From JBPEXY01 sp052031065 (lineage in GTDB: Bacteria > Pseudomonadota > Gammaproteobacteria > Immundisolibacterales > Immundisolibacteraceae), in contig JBPEXY010000246.1 of assembly GCA_052031065.1 (NCBI GenBank), positions 1 through 39,478 of the forward strand: a stretch of DNA of 39,478 nt, in the 5' to 3' direction. Below the pieces are notes generated by a model. It did not search any database and was not told where the DNA came from. It worked only from the letters and a program-made list of their open reading frames with translations. Made by a program: the position numbers and the translations under genes. This document shows, piece after piece, positions 8,393 through 16,685 of this stretch (position 1 is the first letter of the stretch; every line of letters starts with the position of its first letter).

Positions 8393-8989
8393 AAAAGCTT
8401 TAAAAACCTGATGACCTTACTACCTGGCTGCTGGCCGTCTCTGACCAACATTTAATAACCTGTTAATCGCCGATGCCCTTTGCGCTGGGCTTTGCAAAAA
8501 ATTAAAGCGATTTTCATGCCAACTTCCTGCCAATCAACAATAAAACGCTCTAAACCCTTTATCGACGCCAGAAAACCAAACTTTAAAAAATGTTGCGGCT
8601 AAATGTTATGCAGGTAAATATCATTCACTGGCGCCATTTTTTTGTCACCAACGACAGTTTTCTAACGCCATAAACATGCAGTCCACATAGAGTCCTTTAC
8701 CAACCCAGCATTAACGACCTGTTTGGTTGCTCGTCTGCGCTAGGCTGGACCCGAGCTACACGGCAAACCACTAGGATCTGATAGCTCACCTATGCCAGAC
8801 CAAGGAGACAAAGGCCACAGTCCTGGCAATGGTTGAGCCATCCACGGGCACAGCTTTAAGAAAAGGATTATTGCGAACACTAAACCAGGGAAACCAGGCC
8901 GAAAGCGGGTGAGCACTAACCGGGTGTAAAACTTTCTAAAATTTCTGCTAGAGCCCTGACGAACAACCTAACCACTGAAGCTATCGCTA

Positions 8990-10411
8990 TTAATTCCCGC
9001 TGGCATCACCAGCAGCAACAGACTCACCAGCGAGTTCCTGTTTCAGCGCTGCCACAGCCTGCTTCACCCGTTGCGGGTTGGTTCCACCCAGGTGGTTACG
9101 GGCGCTCACTGAGCCTTCTAGCGTCAGAACCTCATAGACCGACTCATCAATCGCCGTTGACAACTCCTGCAGCAGCGGCAATTTAAGCTCGGCCAGATCC
9201 ACTCCGCGCTCCATCGCCAAACGTACCGCCTTACCAACCACTTCGTGAGCATCACGAAACGGCACTCCACGGCGCACCAGATAGTCGGCCAGGTCTGTAG
9301 CAGTGGTAAATCCGCGCCGCGTCGCCTCAAGCATATTGCCACCATTGACGCTCATTTCGCCAAGCATGCCGGTAAACGCAAACAGCGAACTGCGAATGGT
9401 GTCGACCGCGTCGAAAAGCGGTTCTTTATCTTCCTGATTATCCTTGTTGTAGGCGAGGGGCTGGGATTTCATCAACATCAGCAGGTTCACCAGACTACCG
9501 ACCACGCGGCCACTTTTACCGCGCACCAGTTCGGGAACATCGGGGTTCTTTTTCTGCGGCATGATCGACGAACCGGTGCAGTAGCTATCACTTAGGGTGA
9601 TGAAATCGAACTGCTGCGATGACCAGAGCACCAGCTCTTCCGACATCCGCGACAGGTGCACCATTAACAGCGAAGCGGCGGCGTTGAATTCGATCACGAA
9701 ATCGCGATCACTCACGGCATCGAGTGAATTTCTCGCTATCCGCTCAAACCCCAGCTGCTCGGCGACGTACTCCCGATCAATAGGAAAAGTAGTACCGGCC
9801 AGAGCCGCAGCCCCCAACGGCAGGGTATTGACCCGTTTTCGACAATCGTGAAACCGCTCCCGGTCTCTGATCAACATCTCAGCCCAGGCATGCATGTGGT
9901 GCCCAAAGGTTACCGGCTGTGCCGCCTGCAGATGGGTGAATCCAGGCATGATGGTGGCTGCTTCGCGCTCGGCAACGTCAAGCAGCACGACAATCAGTTG
10001 CTGCAGATCAGTGTCGACACCATCAAGCTGGTCTCTTAGAAATAGCCTGACGTCAGTGGCAACCTGGTCGTTACGGGAACGGCCGGTGTGGAGTTTTTTG
10101 CCCACAACCCCGATACGATCAGTGAGACGCGCCTCAATATTCATGTGCACATCTTCCAGCTCGACCAACCAGGCAAAATCGTCCCGGTCGATCTCCTCCT
10201 GGATCATCTCCAGGCCATTGACTATGCTATCCCGCTCTGCATCACTGAGTACGCCGACCTTCGCCAGCATTCGGGCATGGGCAATGGAGCCAATGATGTC
10301 GTAGCGCGCCAGTCGTTTGTCGAACGTCACCGACGCGGTAAACTCTTCGACAAAGCGATCCGTGGCGTCACTAAAACGGCCGCCCCAGGGTTTTTTCAGT
10401 TGTTCGTTCAT
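8990..10411 (-). CDS. argH: Argininosuccinate lyase
   Basis: Last step of arginine synthesis: argininosuccinate is split to arginine and fumarate. The 473-residue protein begins MNEQLKKPWGGRFSDATD, the usual ArgH N-terminus, and carries HTGRSRNDQVATD (about residues 110-122) and the fumarase/aspartase signature GSSIMPQKKNP. The reading frame stays open upstream on the minus strand, but ArgH homology begins at the ATG at 10411. There is no Shine-Dalgarno sequence. Instead a TATACT box ends only 7 nt before the ATG, so the message may be leaderless. The start lies 27 bp from that of the divergent algZ-like gene, an arrangement also known from Pseudomonas. Confidence 0.96.
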   Translation of the reverse strand: MNEQLKKPWGGRFSDATDRFVEEFTASVTFDKRLARYDIIGSIAHARMLAKVGVLSDAERDSIVNGLEMIQEEIDRDDFAWLVELEDVHMNIEARLTDRIGVVGKKLHTGRSRNDQVATDVRLFLRDQLDGVDTDLQQLIVVLLDVAEREAATIMPGFTHLQAAQPVTFGHHMHAWAEMLIRDRERFHDCRKRVNTLPLGAAALAGTTFPIDREYVAEQLGFERIARNSLDAVSDRDFVIEFNAAASLLMVHLSRMSEELVLWSSQQFDFITLSDSYCTGSSIMPQKKNPDVPELVRGKSGRVVGSLVNLLMLMKSQPLAYNKDNQEDKEPLFDAVDTIRSSLFAFTGMLGEMSVNGGNMLEATRRGFTTATDLADYLVRRGVPFRDAHEVVGKAVRLAMERGVDLAELKLPLLQELSTAIDESVYEVLTLEGSVSARNHLGGTNPQRVKQAVAALKQELAGESVAAGDASGN

Positions 10412-10438
10412 GGCCAAAAGTATACAGGATGGCCCCAC
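10412..10438. promoter_or_regulatory. Compact divergent argH/algZ start region
   Basis: Only 27 bp separate the argH ATG (minus) from the algZ-like GTG (plus). A GTATAC palindrome inside this stretch (10420-10425) gives TATACT on the minus strand, a near-consensus -10 element that ends 7 nt before the argH ATG. On the plus strand AGGA (10426-10429) is the ribosome-binding site of the algZ-like gene. No good -35 is seen for either direction, so the algZ promoter is probably inside argH. Confidence 0.45.
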
Positions 10439-11536
10439 GTGACTGACCGCAACCACGACAGTTCGCCAGCGAATTCGGCTTCCCCAGAGAATCTCCCCGC
10501 AGGGCCCGAATATGAACATTTCGTGCCCAATTTCTGCCAACCACAGGCAGTGGCCATAATCGTCATTGGCGCTGAACTACTGGCGATAGTGTTGGTACTC
10601 GCCGACCTCGACAGCTGGTCAGGAGCGCTGGAAGACCTGGCCTCGACATCACTCTACGTGCAGTGGGCAGCGCTGATCAGCGCCGGATTACTCTGTATGG
10701 CACGCCGCCACCTCGTCGCCCTGCCAACCTGGGCGTCAGCAATGATTGCGCTGGCACTGCCGCTGGTTGCAAATACCGGGGTCACGTTCAGCGCTTATAA
10801 GTTATATGAAGCCAGCCTGATTACCGGCAGCTGGGGCAGTGCCCAACCCCTTACCCAGGCGCTGATACGCAACCTGGTGATCACCGCCATCATCAGCAGT
10901 GTGGTGCTGCGCTATCTCTACGTTCGCCACCAGTCAGAGAAGCGACTCAACGCGCAACACCGCGCTACGCTCGACGCGTTACAGGCCCGTATCCGTCCCC
11001 ACTTCCTGTTTAACAGCCTCAATACCATCATCAGCCTGGTACGCGAGCAACCGCACCGGGCCGAAGAGGCGCTGCTGGACATGGCCGAACTGTTCCGTCA
11101 CAACCTGCGACAGAGCGACCGCCTGACCACCCTGGCAGATGAGGTAGAACTGTGCCGCCAGTACCTGGCGCTGGAACAGCTGCGTTTGGGGTCGCGACTG
11201 GCAATTGAATGGCAGCTCGATGCACTCGATCTTAATACCAGAATCCCGGCATTGGTGCTGCAACCGTTACTGGAAAATTCGGTCTACCATGGCATAGAGC
11301 CCTGCACCAGCGGTGGCCTGCTGCAAATCATTGGCAGCACCTCCAAAGGGCAGCAAATGATCACCATTACCAATCCGGTACCGTTGAAAGACAGCGGCTC
11401 GCCAAACTCCGGGCACCAGATCGCCATTGATAATGTCCGCCAACGCCTAAATGCCCATTTTGGTAACAACGCCTCGCTCACCCTGGAACCTGACCAGCAG
11501 GAGTACCGTGTCCGACTCACCCTCCCCGAAAACTGA
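10439..11536 (+). CDS. algZ: AlgZ/FimS-like sensor histidine kinase (LytS-type)
   Basis: A 365-residue membrane kinase. The N-terminus FVPNFCQPQAV followed by ELLAIVLVLA matches the AlgZ/FimS family of Pseudomonas; about four membrane helices occupy residues 40-160. The His_kinase domain (PF06580) begins with ALQARIRPHFLFNSLNTI, in which H188 is the expected phospho-acceptor, and a truncated HATPase domain (LVLQPLLENSVYHGIE) follows. I chose GTG 10439 because AGGA lies 9 nt upstream; the frame remains open further left over argH, but that part is antisense to argH and not homologous. It overlaps the response regulator gene. In Pseudomonas the pair controls alginate and type IV pili; the role here is inferred only by homology. 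Confidence 0.88.
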   Translation: MTDRNHDSSPANSASPENLPAGPEYEHFVPNFCQPQAVAIIVIGAELLAIVLVLADLDSWSGALEDLASTSLYVQWAALISAGLLCMARRHLVALPTWASAMIALALPLVANTGVTFSAYKLYEASLITGSWGSAQPLTQALIRNLVITAIISSVVLRYLYVRHQSEKRLNAQHRATLDALQARIRPHFLFNSLNTIISLVREQPHRAEEALLDMAELFRHNLRQSDRLTTLADEVELCRQYLALEQLRLGSRLAIEWQLDALDLNTRIPALVLQPLLENSVYHGIEPCTSGGLLQIIGSTSKGQQMITITNPVPLKDSGSPNSGHQIAIDNVRQRLNAHFGNNASLTLEPDQQEYRVRLTLPEN

Positions 11537-12287
11537 CCAACAGGCTGGCGAACAGCACAACGAACCCTTGACCCTGTTGTTGGTGGACGACGAAAAACCG
11601 GCGCGGCAGCGGCTGGCACAACTGCTCGCACCCCATAGTCGTTATCGGGTGATTGGCGAAGCAGAGGATGGCATCAATGCACTGCAACTGATCGATGAAC
11701 GGCAACCAGACGTGTTGCTGTTGGATATTCGTATGCCTGGAATGGATGGGATTGAGGTAGCGCGCCACCTGCTTGACCTGGACCACCCGCCAGCGGTGAT
11801 CTATACCACGGCTTACGATGAGTTCGCGCTGGAAGCGTTTGAAACCCGTGCGCTTCACTATCTGGTCAAACCGATCCGCGAACAGCGGCTGCTGGATGCG
11901 CTGTCCCGCGCTGCAATCACGCGGGCAAATCCCGAACCTAAGCAGCCAGAGATAATCCGCGAACGCCGCAGTCACTTCAGCGTCTACCGCCAGGGTAAAC
12001 GCTTTCTGGTTGCGGTGGAACAGCTGCTGTACCTGCAGGCTGAACAGAAATATGTGAGCCTGCATACCGCTGACGACGAATGGCTGATCGATGAATCCTT
12101 AACCCAGCTGGAGGATGAATTTGGCGAGCTGGTGGTTCGGGTTCACCGTAATGCCCTGGTGTGGCGCAGCGCCATTCAGGGCATTACCAGAACAGACGCC
12201 GGTTATAGCCTGTTCTTTGAGCAGAGCGATAAACAACTGCCGATCAGCCGTAGAAGAATTAGCGCAGTGAAAAAACTATTGAAATAA
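11508..12287 (+). CDS. algR: AlgR-like LytTR response regulator
   Basis: 259 residues. The receiver domain (about residues 20-135) contains LLLVDDEKPARQRL and the phospho-acceptor D73 in LLLDIRMPGMDG, with the conserved lysine in YLVKPI. The C-terminal LytTR DNA-binding domain (about residues 155-255) includes EQKYVSLHT and VRVHRNALV. LytTR regulators bind direct repeats as dimers. The GTG at 11508 has AGGAG upstream and lies inside the 3' end of the kinase gene, so the two are translationally coupled. In Pseudomonas hemC follows algR; here sucA follows, so the local gene order has been rearranged. I saw no hemC in the window. Confidence 0.9.
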   Translation: MSDSPSPKTDQQAGEQHNEPLTLLLVDDEKPARQRLAQLLAPHSRYRVIGEAEDGINALQLIDERQPDVLLLDIRMPGMDGIEVARHLLDLDHPPAVIYTTAYDEFALEAFETRALHYLVKPIREQRLLDALSRAAITRANPEPKQPEIIRERRSHFSVYRQGKRFLVAVEQLLYLQAEQKYVSLHTADDEWLIDESLTQLEDEFGELVVRVHRNALVWRSAIQGITRTDAGYSLFFEQSDKQLPISRRRISAVKKLLK

Positions 12288-12544
12288 CCGATTGCTGGAA
12301 AAGACGTCCAAATCGATGCTGAAGTTCTCCGCTCAAGGCGTATCGTGCTGAACCGATAAAATAGCAAATGTTTTGCCTAAAACGGCGCTAAAGGCCACCC
12401 CTAACCATCCATTTACGCCTAAAATACCTGTTCGGGGAGGTCGCCAGCCAGAACGGCAGATGTCATCAAGACTGACCTGACCTGTCGCGCAGCGTGGCGC
12501 TTTCAAACCCGGCCCCGTGCCGGGCACTTTGTGATGGAAGAACC

Positions 12545-15367
12545 ATGAACGATAGCATCTCCACCGGTAGCGCAGCATATCTCGACATCCTCTACGAGGA
12601 GTTTCTCCGCGACCCCAATTCTGTCCCTGAAGAGTGGCTCGATTTTTTTCAGGAACTGGGACCCACACCGCCGTTCAGTATCAGTGGTCCCCCGCTGCAT
12701 TCGAAAGTACAGGCAGAGTTCCTCGAACTGGGCCGCAATAAATACCGCACTCCCGCAACACTCCCAGAGGCAGTCGCCGCTGTCGATAGCGGACAGATTG
12801 AAAAACTCTATGCAGTCCGAGCATTAATCAACGAATACCGGTTAAGGGGACACATGGCCGCACATGTCGACCCTCTGTTTCTACGCGACAAAGAGCCGGT
12901 GGAGAGTCTCGAACCTGAATACCATGGCCTGTCGGCGGCCGATATGGAATCGGCCTTCAGCACCGATTTCCCCGGCGCGTCGGAACCCCTCCATCTACGC
13001 GAGATCATTCACTTTCTTCAACAGACCTATTGCGGCAATATCGGCTGGGAATACTCCTATATAAATGACCGGGAGCAGGTCGAGTGGCTGCGCCAGAAAA
13101 TTGAAACCAACCGCGGCCGCCCCTCTTTCAACGCAGAACTGAAACGCGAAATTCTCGACGCCCTGGTCAGCACCGAAGGACTGGAGCGCCACCTCCATCG
13201 TCGCTATGTGGGACAGAAGCGGTTCTCACTCGAGGGCGGCGATAGCCTGATTCCACTGGTCGACCAATTGATTCAGCACGCCGGCGCGGACCAGACCAAG
13301 GAAATTGTCATCGGCATGGCACATCGCGGCCGACTCAACGTACTGGTGAATATTCTCGGCAAAAAGCCAAGCGAACTGTTTGCTGAATTCGAGGGCACTG
13401 CAGACAGCAACGGCTCGGGAGACGTGAAGTATCATCAGGGCTTTTCCTCCAATCTGCAGACCCCGGGGGGGGTTGTTCACGTCACCCTGGCGTTTAACCC
13501 GTCGCACCTTGAGATTATCAACCCGGTGGTAGAGGGTTCGGTTAGGTCACGCCAGGAGCGCCGGGATGACCAGGAACGTAATCAGGTGTTGCCGCTGCTG
13601 ATCCACGGCGATGCCGCATTCTCCGGCCAGGGCGTAGTGATGGAGACCCTGAACCTGTGCAATGTCCGTGGTTACACCACTGGCGGTACCATCCATGTAG
13701 TGGTTAATAACCAGATCGGATTTACCACCAGCAACCCGGTTGATGCCCGCTCAACCCACTACTGCACCGATATTGCCAAGCTGATCCAGGCGCCAATCAT
13801 CCACGTCAATGGTAACGACCCGGAAGCAGTGGTCCATGCGGCACAAATTGCCATGGAGTATCGCAACCAGTTTCATAACGATGTGGTCATCGACATGGTC
13901 TGCTATCGGCGTCACGGCCATAACGAGGCCGATGAACCGGCACTGACGCAACCGATCATGTACGCCAAGGTTGGTAAACAGAAGACTGTTCGGGAACTCT
14001 ATGCCGCGCAGCTGGCGGAGGAGTCAACCATTGCCGCCGACCAGGACCAGCAATTACTCAAGGAGTACCAGCACAAGCTGTCCCTCGATGAACCGGTTGC
14101 ACTGCGCAAACTGAGCCACCAGAAGCCGGTGCTGCTGATCAACTGGGAACCCTATCTCGACGTCAGCTGGACCGCCCCCTGCGATACGACCGTGCCGGCG
14201 GAAAAATTACGCATGCTGGGTGAACAGGTAACCACCATTCCAGAAGGCCTGAAACTGCACCCGCGGGTTAATAAGATCATTAACGACCGGCGCGAGATGG
14301 TCAGCGGTGCCAAACCGATCGACTGGGGCTGCGCGGAGACGCTCGCCTACGCCACCCTGCTTGATGACGGCTACCGGGTCAGGCTCTCCGGTCAGGACAG
14401 CGGCCGCGGTACCTTTTCCCATCGTCATGCAGTGCTGCACCACCAGACCGGCGACCGGGCTGAAGCGTGGCGCCACGTGCCACTGCAACATATGGCCCCC
14501 AACCAGCCCCGCTTTCTGGTGATCGATTCACTGCTGTCTGAAGAAGCTGTACTCGGTTTCGAATTTGGCTACTCCAGTGCCGACCCCGACACTCTGGTGA
14601 TCTGGGAAGCCCAGTTCGGCGATTTCGCCAACGGTGCGCAGGTGGTGATCGATCAGTTCATCAGCTCATCCTGGCAGAAATGGGAACGTCTCTGCGGCAT
14701 GGTGATGCTGCTACCCCACGGTTATGAAGGTCAGGGTCCGGAACACTCCTCTGCCCGGCTGGAACGATACCTGCAGCTCTGCGCAGAACATAACATGCAG
14801 GTCTGTGTACCCTCTACTCCGGCGCAGATGTTTCATCTGTTGCGTCGGCAAATGCTGCGGCCATTTCGCCGACCTCTCATCATCATGAGCCCGAAAAGTC
14901 TGCTGCGACACAAGGAATCGGTATCGACCATCGCTGATCTAACCGATCAGAAGTTCCAGTTGGTCATTGATGACCTGAGCAAACCAGAAGGCAGCACCGA
15001 CACCGTTGACCGGGTAGTCATGTGCGCCGGCCGGGTTTATTTCGACCTGCTCGAAGCCCGCGCAGAGGCCGGCCTAACCGACCAGGTTGCACTGCTACGG
15101 GTAGAACAGCTCTACCCCTTCCCAGTCAAACGCACACGCGCTGCGCTGGCACGCTACAACAACGCCAGCAAAGTGGTCTGGGCGCAGGAAGAACCACAGA
15201 ATCAGGGTAGCTGGTACAGCAGCCAGCACCACATGCGCAACTGTCTGGCCGACCACCAGCAGCTTAGTTTTGCCGGGCGCCCCCACTCGGCCTCTCCCGC
15301 TGTTGGCTATATGGCCAAACATAAACAGCAACTACATCAGCTGCTGGAAAAAGCGTTACATGGTTAA
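12545..15367 (+). CDS. sucA: 2-oxoglutarate dehydrogenase E1 component
   Basis: Thiamine-diphosphate decarboxylase of the 2-oxoglutarate dehydrogenase complex. 940 residues, close to the usual length. The N-terminal E2-docking segment reads YLDILYEEFLRDP; the substrate/ThDP region includes IGMAHRGRLNVL (about residues 265-275), HGDAAFSGQGVVMET, VVNNQIGFTT and CYRRHGHNEADEPALTQP; the pyrimidine-binding domain includes SGQDSGRGTFSHRHAVLH. ATG 12545 is preceded by GGAAG with a 4-nt spacer; a GTG 51 nt upstream in frame is not supported by homology. It leads the sucA-sucB-lpd-sucC-sucD series, all on the same strand with short gaps. The 257-bp gap from algR probably holds the operon promoter, but I cannot place it. 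Confidence 0.97.
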   Translation: MNDSISTGSAAYLDILYEEFLRDPNSVPEEWLDFFQELGPTPPFSISGPPLHSKVQAEFLELGRNKYRTPATLPEAVAAVDSGQIEKLYAVRALINEYRLRGHMAAHVDPLFLRDKEPVESLEPEYHGLSAADMESAFSTDFPGASEPLHLREIIHFLQQTYCGNIGWEYSYINDREQVEWLRQKIETNRGRPSFNAELKREILDALVSTEGLERHLHRRYVGQKRFSLEGGDSLIPLVDQLIQHAGADQTKEIVIGMAHRGRLNVLVNILGKKPSELFAEFEGTADSNGSGDVKYHQGFSSNLQTPGGVVHVTLAFNPSHLEIINPVVEGSVRSRQERRDDQERNQVLPLLIHGDAAFSGQGVVMETLNLCNVRGYTTGGTIHVVVNNQIGFTTSNPVDARSTHYCTDIAKLIQAPIIHVNGNDPEAVVHAAQIAMEYRNQFHNDVVIDMVCYRRHGHNEADEPALTQPIMYAKVGKQKTVRELYAAQLAEESTIAADQDQQLLKEYQHKLSLDEPVALRKLSHQKPVLLINWEPYLDVSWTAPCDTTVPAEKLRMLGEQVTTIPEGLKLHPRVNKIINDRREMVSGAKPIDWGCAETLAYATLLDDGYRVRLSGQDSGRGTFSHRHAVLHHQTGDRAEAWRHVPLQHMAPNQPRFLVIDSLLSEEAVLGFEFGYSSADPDTLVIWEAQFGDFANGAQVVIDQFISSSWQKWERLCGMVMLLPHGYEGQGPEHSSARLERYLQLCAEHNMQVCVPSTPAQMFHLLRRQMLRPFRRPLIIMSPKSLLRHKESVSTIADLTDQKFQLVIDDLSKPEGSTDTVDRVVMCAGRVYFDLLEARAEAGLTDQVALLRVEQLYPFPVKRTRAALARYNNASKVVWAQEEPQNQGSWYSSQHHMRNCLADHQQLSFAGRPHSASPAVGYMAKHKQQLHQLLEKALHG

Positions 15368-15436
15368 ACCTCTGCGCTCAATCCGCTGTCACTGCGTACT
15401 TTCATAGCCAGCCCTCTGTTTTGAAGGAACCCTGTC

Positions 15437-16660
15437 ATGCTTGTTGAAATTACTGTCCCACCCCTGCCCGAATCTGTTTCTGAAGGGACGCTGATGGCCT
15501 GGCATAAAAAGCCTGGCGAGGCCATTAGCGCCGACGAAACCCTGGTCGATCTGGAAACCGACAAGATCGTACTCGAAGTGGTAGCGATAGAAGGCGGCGT
15601 GTTGAAGGAGATCCGCCAGCCGGATGGTGCAACAGTCACCGCTGGGGAGCTGCTGGCCATCATCGACACCGAAGGCGAGGCCGCCTCCAGTGGCCAGATG
15701 CCGGTGCTTTCCACAGAAGCCATGGCTGCAGAAGAGACTATCGACACCCCATCCGCTGAACCGGCCGCTCTCAGCCCGGCAGTGCGCAAACTGGTCGCAG
15801 AACACAACCTCGACCCATCCAGAATCAGCGGCAGCGGTAAAAATGGCCGCCTGTTAAAGGAGGATGTCCTCAGTTACATCGACGGCGGCAACCAGCCCGA
15901 TAAAACTGGCAACACCACTAGCGCCCCATCAACACCTGAACTGCCCACGGATGATCGCGGCCGCCCCGAACAGCGGGTACCGATGACCCGAATCAGACAG
16001 CGGATCGCCCAGCGCCTGCTGTCTGCACAGCAGGATGCCGCCATTCTCACCACCTTTAACGAAGTGGATATGCAACCGGTCATGGCGCTGCGGGAAAAGC
16101 ACAAACAGCAGTTCGAACAGCAGCACGACACCCGCCTCGGTTTTATGTCATTTTTTGTCCGCGCCAGTATCGAGGCATTGAAGAAATTCCCGCTGGTCAA
16201 TGCGTCAATCGACGGCAGCGATATCGTCTACCACGGCTTTTATGACATCGGCGTTGCGGTCAGCTCTCCTCGCGGGCTGGTGGTGCCGATTATTCACGAT
16301 GCCGACCTGATGTCCTTTGCCGATATTGAAAAGAAAATCCGCGAACTGGGTAGTTTGGCGCAACAAAACAAACTGGCAGTGGATGACCTCACCGGCGGCA
16401 CCTTTACCATCACCAATGGCGGCATTTTCGGTTCTATGTTGTCGACACCGATTCTCAACCCGCCGCAGAGCGCGATCCTCGGCATGCACAACATCGTCGA
16501 ACGACCGGTGGTTGTCGATGGTGAAATCGTCATCCGGCCAATTATGTATCTGGCCCTCTCCTATGATCACCGCATCATCGATGGCCGCGAGGCAGTCTCC
16601 TTTCTGGTGGCGATAAAAGAGGCACTGGAAGACCCGACCCGCATGCTGTTACAGCTCTAA
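15437..16660 (+). CDS. sucB: Dihydrolipoyllysine succinyltransferase (OGDH E2)
   Basis: 407-residue core of the 2-oxoglutarate dehydrogenase complex. A single lipoyl domain (about residues 1-78) carries the lipoylated lysine K43 in LETDKIVLEV. A proline/alanine-rich linker leads to the E3-binding domain (SPAVRKLVAEHNLDPSRISG, about residues 114-150), and the catalytic domain ends with LSYDHRIIDGREAV, where H378 and D382 are the active-site pair. ATG 15437 has AAGGA about 8 nt upstream. It sits 69 nt after sucA and 25 nt before lpd, so E1, E2 and E3 are encoded together. Confidence 0.97.
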   Translation: MLVEITVPPLPESVSEGTLMAWHKKPGEAISADETLVDLETDKIVLEVVAIEGGVLKEIRQPDGATVTAGELLAIIDTEGEAASSGQMPVLSTEAMAAEETIDTPSAEPAALSPAVRKLVAEHNLDPSRISGSGKNGRLLKEDVLSYIDGGNQPDKTGNTTSAPSTPELPTDDRGRPEQRVPMTRIRQRIAQRLLSAQQDAAILTTFNEVDMQPVMALREKHKQQFEQQHDTRLGFMSFFVRASIEALKKFPLVNASIDGSDIVYHGFYDIGVAVSSPRGLVVPIIHDADLMSFADIEKKIRELGSLAQQNKLAVDDLTGGTFTITNGGIFGSMLSTPILNPPQSAILGMHNIVERPVVVDGEIVIRPIMYLALSYDHRIIDGREAVSFLVAIKEALEDPTRMLLQL

Positions 16661-16685
16661 CCTCATTAATTCAACGGATCGTTCC

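Larger units (their letters stand above)
8274..8989. other. 716-bp region without a protein gene
   Basis: This is the longest non-coding stretch between core genes in the window. It lies between the 3' ends of the convergent pseudouridine synthase and argH genes. Neither strand has a convincing reading frame. The only strong structure is the hairpin and poly-A/poly-T element at 8325-8390. The remainder (8400-8989) is not low-complexity and could contain a structured RNA, but I recognise no family. Confidence 0.5.

Noticed and set aside
8740..8910. CsrB/RsmZ-like RNA on the plus strand (several AGGA motifs)
   Set aside because: Only about four scattered GGA motifs, not in clear hairpin loops, and no plus-strand terminator.
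10088..10438. N-terminal extension of the algZ-like kinase over argH
   Set aside because: The extension is antisense to argH and unlike AlgZ; GTG 10439 with its AGGA and the AlgZ-like N-terminus is the better start.
15147..15161. TGGCACG in sucA as a sigma-54 promoter
   Set aside because: The -12 GC is missing at the required spacing and the site is inside a conserved coding region. The TGGCACG at 27368 fails for the same reason.
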